Shown: positions 57,301-64,000 of the stretch, one piece after another | How positions within the stretch are numbered: position 1 is the first letter of the stretch | Layout of the letters: every line of letters starts with the position of its first letter | Assembly (NCBI GenBank): GCA_030704615.1 | Contig: CM060731.1 | Location: forward strand, 75,684,756-75,748,755 | DNA from: Takakia lepidozioides | Lineage: Eukaryota; Streptophyta; Takakiopsida; Takakiales; Takakiaceae | Direction of reading: 5' to 3' | Length of the DNA: 64,000 bases | Translations under genes and position numbers: made by a program | Notes under the pieces: generated by a model | What the model was told of the DNA's origin: nothing | The model's database searches: none | What the model saw: only the letters and a program-made list of their open reading frames with translations

Positions 57301-58995
57301 ATAAGATGATAACCTAAAAGATTCCATCTTCGGCTTCCATATGTGTATGTGCTGCAATATTGTTGGCTTGTGTCTAGAGGAAGTTCTTTAATGATCAAGT
57401 AGAGGTTAGTGTGGTTAAATGCATATGTGCAGGTGAAGAGACAGCTTTATGTGGAGGATTTTATGGTTGAAATTGTCTATATGCAAGCATTGGTGTGGGT
57501 GGGCTCCTGCTATAGCCCTCTGGCCTCCACTCTTGGCTTCTTTTCCAACTTGGTGACTTTCCTTGGCTATGAGGTAACTTGATCACCTACGTTTGCATTC
57601 ACACTAGTACTGTATATTCAACATGTCTGTGTACCAACCACTTAGACAAGCAAAAGATCTTGATTTCGTGATATTCTCTCAAGCCATATCTACATTTTCC
57701 TCCACATAGCCTTGCTTTGGTTGGAGCGAGGTTGAAAATGGTTATAGGCTAGATGTTTTGGGAGGGTACCCCTAGAGAAGATTTCAAAGATTAGAACTAA
57801 ATTATGTGAAAGGTAAGTTCCACAAAGGAGCAAGCGTTCAACAATGGTAGTTCGCCCTTCATACCTCTCTCCCTTTTCTTACCTTTTCCTCATAAATCTC
57901 TATGTAGACAGCTAGATGATTGAGTTCCCTTGCATGAGCATAACCTTTCATGGGAAGTGAAGATGCTGCACGGCGACAAGAAATGAGATTACATGTGCTC
58001 TATGAAATGGAAATTGGAGAAGCGAAAGTACTGGTGATGGGTGCAGGTTGCTTTGTGGCAAACATGTGACCCTGTAGCAAAGCTCTACAGCGCCTCGCGG
58101 ACCTCAAATTTGTTGTATGCCTTGCTTTTGGTCACTATCACACTCTGCCTCATTCCTATCGTCCTCTCCCTCACCATGCCTAGTGGTGGCATTTGTGGGC
58201 CCATCACAGACAACCAGTCCATGTATGAAGTACTCGTGATGTATTACGTAGAGGTCTATACTCGACTACCTCTTAGATCTGGCATTTCCAATCTCCGCTT
58301 GTATCTTTTCATTCATATCATGAGAGTATGTAGGTCATTTCTTACAATCCCCGAATGCAGTTGAGGTGGTCTGTTTAATGAATGGCGAAAGTATATGGCG
58401 TTAGAAGATTATGAGGCATGAAGGATATACTAGATTAAAAGTAGTAAAGCTCACTTGAGGATCACTGATAGCTCAGGAAGACAAACACAGATTGACCACA
58501 TGGCGTGATGCATGCAGAGAGCACCATCTTGGCTGAAGATCACTGTACAAAGTGTCCTACACCCCGTGCTTCTGGGTGTTTTGATATTGATGCTCAGTTT
58601 TGGTGTGATTATGCTGCGGGCCAAGGTTGCACAATTCAGCAAATTTCTGGAACTCACTAACCGTGAACTTCACATGTCAAGGAGCATCAATGTGGAAAAA
58701 GTCAATTACATACAGATGCAGGATACATGTAGGGCACTTCACTTGCCTCCTCCTGATTCTGTTGCACCTGTGTTTGTGGCATTGATTTTGTATGTATTGA
58801 TCTCTAGAATCTGAGTGTAGGTTGGTTGCCTGTATCTAAATATTTAGAGCATGTATAGGGCTGCATTGACATGGACTTTCAGATGAGAGATGTGTGTTGA
58901 TTGTGTTTTTGGACCTCCTGCAGAGTTTGGAGTGGAACGAAACTTGCTTAGAAGCCTCTCCTGCCGCCGCTGGCACTTCTAATGTTGCCAACTAA
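51312..58995 (+). CDS. Transmembrane channel-like (TMC family) protein, about 13 exons
   Basis: TMC proteins are multi-pass ion-channel-like membrane proteins; animal members serve mechanotransduction. Exons by eye: 51312-51737, 51826-51987, an uncertain small exon near 52417-52455, 53191-53427, 53618-53763, 54093-54210, 54551-54667, 55094-55196, 55479-55644, 56121-56292, 57433-57573, 58047-58229, 58518-about 58691, 58924-58995 (stop TAA). All modelled junctions except those around the uncertain exon have GT-AG and matching phase. Family signatures are MMLTFAFLRWVLLLN (first helix), RTWIYYGGFLY, LASWDFHIT, FLAVINIIGPWLV, a CTETEMGEW stretch where animals have CWExxxGQE, IVYMQALVWVGSCYSPL (TMC domain), and SASRTSNLLYALLL with GGICGP. 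The N-terminus is serine-rich and cytosolic. About 750 residues, short for the family. The end of the penultimate exon is uncertain. Confidence 0.8.
52050..52265. repeat. Dispersed repeat, copy 2 (in a TMC intron)
   Basis: It starts GTACTCATAAG, continues TTTGCTGTAGCCTTGTGGCC, and aligns with copy 1 at 46406-46620 over about 200 bp. Confidence 0.7.
55790..55965. repeat. Dispersed repeat, copy 3 (in a TMC intron)
   Basis: It starts GTACTCATA, has a shortened middle (GTTTGCCGTACCAGTCTGAG), and matches the 3' half of copy 1 closely (AAATCCCTTCACACAAACAT, then CAATCTGCTGGGTGTGATT). It lies just upstream of the TMC exon at 56121. Confidence 0.7.
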
Positions 58996-59439
58996 GGAAT
59001 CCAGAGTATATGCAGCTGATGCAGAGAACCTACCCACTGCTTCAATTCTTGTGACAACAGAATCTTGAGCTTTCTAGTGAAGACCTTAAACCTGCTGCAA
59101 TTGGATCAAGCATCTAGCTGCCTACTGACAATATTGTGAACAAGGGAAGTATTTCTCTTCAGGAATGTATCAAAATATGAGTACTGCTTGCAGGAAGACA
59201 AGACCTTGCGAATGTACGCAGGGTGGTGGCAACATGTAGCTGTTAAACTGTAGGTGATGCTCCCTGGCTGCACTACAAGGAAAATGTCACTGGGCTCTAG
59301 AGCGACATCAGGTAATGCTGTCAAAAGGTGGGCTGCCACATATAGTAGTTCAAACTTTGCTCTTTGCTTACACAAGTAAGGATGAATAGCCACCTTGTAG
59401 CTCTTATGTGTTCAAAGCACTTTTCTTGTGCTGCTTGTT
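58996..59439. other. Intergenic spacer between the TMC-like gene and the PPR gene
   Basis: The two genes converge (plus and minus strand) and are separated by about 440 bp with no recognised feature. Confidence 0.4.
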
Positions 59440-59850
59440 TCACCAGTTTTCCACCCAAGAGAACATCCATTCTTGGAAGTGGTGAAAGCGGCCCGCATCC
59501 GGTGCAACAACTGCTTGCCTGACAGTCTTCAACATGAACATGATAGGCAGTGTCCAATCACCACACACCCAAAGGTTCTTGATGAGGTGGACAGGCACCC
59601 CAGGGGCTTGGCGATGAGCCCAAAATCAAAGGCTGGCTTCTCACTGTGGTGGCCAAGAAAATTTTCCTTTTGCTCCTCCTCCACATCATACAATACTCAG
59701 TGTGGGTCAGACAAGTACCCTGCCTTATTCATCAGCCCAGCCAATCTTTGCAGCTCAGCATGGATTTCCTTGATTTGTGGATACAGTTTTTCTACAACAA
59801 CCATATGCACCCAGTTGTCCACCTCAATGCAGCTGCAACCTGCCTCCTCT
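59440..59850 (-). pseudogene. Decayed E+/DYW domain of the adjacent PPR gene
   Basis: Directly after the PPR ORF, other minus-strand frames encode the expected C-terminal extension: a CIEVDNWVHMVVVEKLYPQI segment, KEIHAELQRLAGLM, then after a stop YDVEEEQKENFLGHHSEKPA (the HxE zinc/catalytic motif of the DYW cytidine deaminase), then, shifted again, IKNLWVCGDW, GRFHHFQEWMF and a terminal ENW in place of DYW, with stop at 59440. The usual CGDCH reads CGDW, so a zinc ligand region is lost. The 3' end of the gene is therefore non-functional as a deaminase. Confidence 0.85.
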
Positions 59851-62265
59851 GTTATCCATCGCTTCTCTCATGTTTGCTTTATCATCCCACCTGCCAGCTG
59901 CAGTATGTATGTTTGATAGTAGAACATAAGCTGCAGCATTCTGTGTATCACATTTAAGAATATATTTTGCCACGCGTTCTGCTAACTTGACATCAGAATG
60001 AATTCTGCAAGCACCAAGCAATGCCCCCCACACCGAAGCATCTGGGTTGATTGGCATTTTCTTGATGAAATCCTCTGCCTCGTCCAATCTCCCTGCCCGT
60101 CCAAGAAGGTCCACCATGCAGCCAAAATGCTCCACTGTAGGAGTGAGGCCATGATCTCGACTCATGGAATCAAAGTAGTGATGACATTCCTCCACTAAGC
60201 CCACATGGCTGCAAGCAGAGAAAAGGGATATGAAGGTAATGCTGTCTGGCTTCAAGCCTGCCTGTTGCATCTGTTCAAAAAGTTGCAGGGACTCCCTACC
60301 ACATCCATGCTGAGAATATCCTGCCATCATTGCGTTCCATGAGACCACATCTTGTTGAGCCATATTGTCAAATACTTGGCGGGCATCCTTCACACTCCCA
60401 CATTTTGCATACATATCAACAAGGGTATTCTCCAGAATAATATCTGGCCCAGTTCCAGCTTTGACAATGTCTGCATGGACTTTTTTGCCCTTTTCCAAGG
60501 CTCCTAGGCAGGCACAAGCATTGACAGCACAAATAAATGTGACCTTGTCGCACGTCACCCCTTCCCATTGCATTTGCTCATAGATCTCAAAAGCCTCCCT
60601 ACCACACCCATGCTGGACATATCCTGCAATCATCGCACTCCATGACACCACATTTCGTTGAGCCATGTTGTCAAAAACCTGATGGGCATCCTTCATGCTC
60701 CCACATTTGGCATACATGTCAACAAGGGCAGTCTCAAGAATTGTATCTCCATCAATTCCAGCTTTAATGATGTCAGCATGGACCTTTTCCCCCTGTTCCA
60801 AGACTCCTAGACTGGCACAAGCGTACAGTGCACAAGTGAAAGTGACCCTGTTGGGCGTCACCCCTTCTTGTTGCATTTGCTCATAGATCTTGAAAGCCTC
60901 CACCTCACATCCATGCTGAGCATATCCTGTGATCATTGCACTCCACGAGACCACATTTCGTTCAGCCATACTGTCAAACACTTGATGGGCATCATTCATG
61001 CTCCCACATTTGGCATACATGTCAACAAGGGCAGTCTCCAAATTAAGATAAGACTCAATTCCAGCTTCGATAATGTCAGCATGGACTTCTTTGCCCTTTT
61101 CCAGGTCAGTTAGGCTAGCACACGCATTGATAACAGAAATGAATGTGACCCTGTCCGGCCTTACCCCTTCCTGTTGCATTTGCGCATAGATCTCGAAAGC
61201 CTCCCTACCACACCCATGCTGAGAATATCCTCCAATTATAGTGTTCCATGATATCACACTTCGTTGTGCCATCTTGTCGAACACTTGACGGGCATCCTTC
61301 ATACTCCCACATTTGGCATACATGTTAACAAGGGCAGTGTCCAGAAGAATGTCTGGTGCAATTTCAGCTTTGATAATGTCAGCATGGATCTCTTTGCCCT
61401 TTTCTAGGGTTCCAAGGCTAGCACATGCATTGAGAATGCAAGTGAAGGTGACCCTGTCCGGTGTCAACCCTTCCTGTTGAACTTGCTCATAGGTCTCAAA
61501 AGCCTCCCTAATACATCCATGCTGAGCATATCCTGCAATCATGGTATTCCATGAGACTACACTTTGTTGAGCCATAGTGTCGAACACTTGACGTGCATCC
61601 TTTATACTCCCACATTTGGTATACATATTAGCAAGGGCAGTGTCCAGAATAGTATCCGACACAATTCCAGCTTTGATGATGTCTGCATGAACCTCTTTGC
61701 CCTTTCCCAGGGCTCCTAGGCTGGCACACGCATTGAGAATGCAAGTGAATGTGACTTTGTCAGGTGTCACTCCTTCCTGTTGCATTTGCTTATAGATCTC
61801 AAAAGCCTCCCTAACACACCCATGCTTGGCATATCCTGCCATCATTATAGTCCACGTAAACAAAGTTCGTTCATGCATTTTGTCAAACACTTGGCGTGCA
61901 TCTACCAAGCTGCCGCACTTGACATACATGTTGACCAAGGTATTGAGTAAAAACATGTTTGGCTTGAATCCAGTTTCGATGATGTGGGTGTGCACCTGCC
62001 TTCCCTGTGTTAGATTCTTCATGCTGATGCACTCTTGCAAGAGACAGACACAAGTCTTGAAGTCTGCCTGAATGCCTGGCTGGTTCAGAACGTGCAATGC
62101 CTGTTTCAATTGTCCTGCCTCACATAGTGTCCTCACTTCCGCACAAGTGCAAGAAGAACTCTTGTTGACTGCCTCTTTTTGTCCGCTGTGAAAAGCAGTA
62201 GTGATAGTGTAGGTGCTGCCCCTGTTGTCAGTCTGATGTCCAACAAACAACTGGGACTGATTCAA
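59824..62265 (-). CDS. PLS-class pentatricopeptide repeat protein (RNA-editing factor family), likely pseudogene
   Basis: Such proteins bind organelle transcripts in plastids or mitochondria and, through the DYW domain, deaminate cytidines. The 813-codon open frame holds about six near-identical P-L-S triplets of ~101 residues, with recurring VSWNTMIAGYAQHGC, REAFEIYEQMQQEGV, RVTFTCILNACASLG and GKEVHADIIKAGI, followed by an E domain (VLLSNIHTAAGRWDD). There is no intron. The open frame begins after a TGA, and its first true in-frame ATG is codon 82 (within the first repeats), while an ATG at about 62283 is in another frame. So the start is probably lost by frameshift. The 3' end shifts frame at about 59850 before the DYW domain. 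No targeting peptide can be read. Confidence 0.85.
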   Translation of the reverse strand: MNQSQLFVGHQTDNRGSTYTITTAFHSGQKEAVNKSSSCTCAEVRTLCEAGQLKQALHVLNQPGIQADFKTCVCLLQECISMKNLTQGRQVHTHIIETGFKPNMFLLNTLVNMYVKCGSLVDARQVFDKMHERTLFTWTIMMAGYAKHGCVREAFEIYKQMQQEGVTPDKVTFTCILNACASLGALGKGKEVHADIIKAGIVSDTILDTALANMYTKCGSIKDARQVFDTMAQQSVVSWNTMIAGYAQHGCIREAFETYEQVQQEGLTPDRVTFTCILNACASLGTLEKGKEIHADIIKAEIAPDILLDTALVNMYAKCGSMKDARQVFDKMAQRSVISWNTIIGGYSQHGCGREAFEIYAQMQQEGVRPDRVTFISVINACASLTDLEKGKEVHADIIEAGIESYLNLETALVDMYAKCGSMNDAHQVFDSMAERNVVSWSAMITGYAQHGCEVEAFKIYEQMQQEGVTPNRVTFTCALYACASLGVLEQGEKVHADIIKAGIDGDTILETALVDMYAKCGSMKDAHQVFDNMAQRNVVSWSAMIAGYVQHGCGREAFEIYEQMQWEGVTCDKVTFICAVNACACLGALEKGKKVHADIVKAGTGPDIILENTLVDMYAKCGSVKDARQVFDNMAQQDVVSWNAMMAGYSQHGCGRESLQLFEQMQQAGLKPDSITFISLFSACSHVGLVEECHHYFDSMSRDHGLTPTVEHFGCMVDLLGRAGRLDEAEDFIKKMPINPDASVWGALLGACRIHSDVKLAERVAKYILKCDTQNAAAYVLLSNIHTAAGRWDDKANMREAMDNRGGRLQLH

Positions 62266-64000
62266 ACCTGCCTTTCTGCATGGTCAAAACTCTCTGTTAC
62301 AACCTGTAGATTCAAACTCAAATTGTACATCTTAAAGCTGGTAGAACTTCACAGAAAGATGAATCCGTGGGGATAACGTTCTTGCTATATACAAACAATG
62401 TTCCAGGAATTTGAAGTCCTCATCAAAACAGTACCGGCTGTATTCTCTGCCTGGAGCTCCATTGTTTACATCGATATTAGAACCAACACCAGATAGTGCT
62501 CGACCTTTTATCATGGCACCTAGCTCTGCCTTCATCCGAGGAGGGTTCAACCAACTGTCAAGCCAAAGGACCTCCTTTGTGCACTTATGTCTGAAGTTCG
62601 GTGATCTTGGACTTCTCTGTGAAAATCACAAATGGCCAGCTGAGCAGCCATATCTTCAAGCACGGCCTAGGGTAGAGCGCAAAGACTTTTCAATAATGGG
62701 AACACCCATGGATAACCGGCTATCCTGTCTTAGTAATATGGAAAAGAAATTACTCATGCCAAGATAGGTTTGCTTTTGCTGCTTTCTCACGATGAAGAGC
62801 AGGACTGTAGAAGGCAACTGAATATACAACACAGTGCAACAAAATAGCAAGCTTTGATCATAAGCCATCCTTACAAAAGGTTTTGCATCCTAAATGAAAA
62901 CAGCCTCACCTTATCAAACCTGTTGTCCCACCATTGTAAAGGATCTGAGACGAATTCCTGCCGCAGCTGTTCCGGTTGCTTGGTCAGTGTGCAGCTCCTT
63001 ACCGGCCGAGTATAATTCAGTGCTAGTGTAGCTTACCAGAAAACTAAGCTCTCTCTTCTCTCTCCATCTTTCTGTCAAGGTGTATGGCATTGGTTGTTAG
63101 AGCAGCAGTGCTGGAGTCCCCAATGTGCATATTACCATGATGTCGCCAAGCCTTACATCAACCCTCAGCTCCCTGTAATCAAATTGTCATCGGCCCTGCA
63201 CGAACGCTATTGCTTTTTCAGGATGAGGTTCCATACCCTTGTCTGTATCCCAATTCAGGAATACTGAAGGCAGGACAAGGGCGTTGACTGCACTCCTTCA
63301 TGATCGTAAAGTGGCTTCCTCGACCAAAACGGTTGTGGTTTTTGCTTGGATGGGTCAACAGTATGCAGCGAGAGACCCATAAGTTACGTTAAGACATGCA
63401 AAGTCCAAGGAGCCTGGCTTAAACCCATAAAGTGCAAGGATCTCGGCCCCGACATTGCCAAAGTGAAAGCCAATTCCAGCTCCAAAGCCTGAACTTTTGA
63501 TCTCCTGTTTGATGTAAGGCATCTCGCTCGTTCACCGCAAAGAGGACACAGGGATTGTCTATGGCGTCTCCCTCCACGCTCAGATGAGCGCCAGAGCAGA
63601 CAGTCATCCTGTGCCAGTAAGAAGAAAATGAGGGGGCGAGAAGAAAGACATGCGCATTTTACATGCATCCTGACAATGGAATCTTATCTAAGAACAGCAT
63701 GAGCAATCACAGCTGGAATTTGCAAACGAGACTTGTCCCATAGTTCTTAAAAGACAGATACCTACTGAGGGCCTAAGTTTTGCGAAGGCATTGCAACTTA
63801 TCATTGCAACTTATTGCTAGACAGTGGCTCGATGTTGAGCCTTTTTGGCAATGCACCCAGTCCAAAGAATTTTGTTTCAAGCTGGCCCCTTTTGGCTTGG
63901 GGGCATGCCATGGGCCGAATCTCGCCATCGGTCACCTTCTCATTCAGTACCTTACATGTGATGCCCTGGCTAATGGATTGGTTCTTGGGTGCAAAGTCCA
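62266..64000. other. Non-coding stretch without recognised gene
   Basis: No gene recognised. One minus-strand segment at 63365-63500 has a coding-like frame (FGAGIGFHFGNVGAEILALY) and an adjacent frame with LSVEGDAIDNPCVLFAVNE at 63520-63600. They may be exons or remnants of an unidentified gene running off the window. Confidence 0.35.

Overview
This window looks like nuclear DNA from a land plant, most likely a seedless one such as a fern or a bryophyte. The evidence is a long PLS-class PPR-DYW RNA-editing factor with almost no introns, plant-type LTR retrotransposons with a Met-tRNA primer site, CACTA, hAT and Mutator-like DNA transposons, a mitochondrial cytochrome c1 pseudogene, and one intron-rich gene of the TMC channel family, a family I do not associate with flowering plants. 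Species is inference. Gene density is low and most recognisable coding sequence is decayed.

Layout. 1-7.6 kb: a short hypothetical ORF, a complete non-autonomous CACTA element with a 3-bp duplication (1726-2957), a 5'-truncated cytochrome c1 pseudogene (5604-6054) and a non-LTR reverse-transcriptase remnant on the minus strand. 7.87-23.9 kb: a large Ty3/gypsy-type element interrupted by a younger chromodomain Ty3/gypsy element (12329-18371). The outer element is the most unusual object here. Between protease and reverse transcriptase it carries a C5-cytosine DNA methyltransferase domain, its polyprotein ends in a C4HC3 PHD finger after the integrase, and its 5' part holds a receptor-kinase fragment and an unrecognised ORF. 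23.9-28 kb: a Mutator-like transposase on the minus strand followed by three different tandem arrays sharing a GGCGCC palindromic core, the last a 146-bp satellite with a 72-bp palindrome per unit.

28-42.5 kb: decayed multi-exon genes I do not recognise, plus a Tat/Athila-like Ty3/gypsy remnant on the minus strand with a long extra ORF downstream of integrase, and several minisatellites. 42.5-51.3 kb: mostly empty, with a small putative membrane protein gene, a fragment of a QUASIMODO2-type (PMT) methyltransferase, an 819-bp hAT element with an exact 8-bp duplication, and a near-perfect 63-bp fold-back. 51.3-59.0 kb: a TMC-like gene of about 13 exons on the plus strand; nearly all modelled exon phases join. 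59.4-62.3 kb: a PPR-DYW gene on the minus strand, probably a pseudogene because it has no early in-frame ATG and its DYW domain is frameshifted and interrupted.

The outer retroelement pairs a DNA-methylation writer with a probable histone-reading finger, which suggests an element that could influence its own chromatin. The copy here is frameshifted and split by a nested insertion, so it is a fossil of that architecture. Coordinates of exons and decayed domains were worked out by eye.
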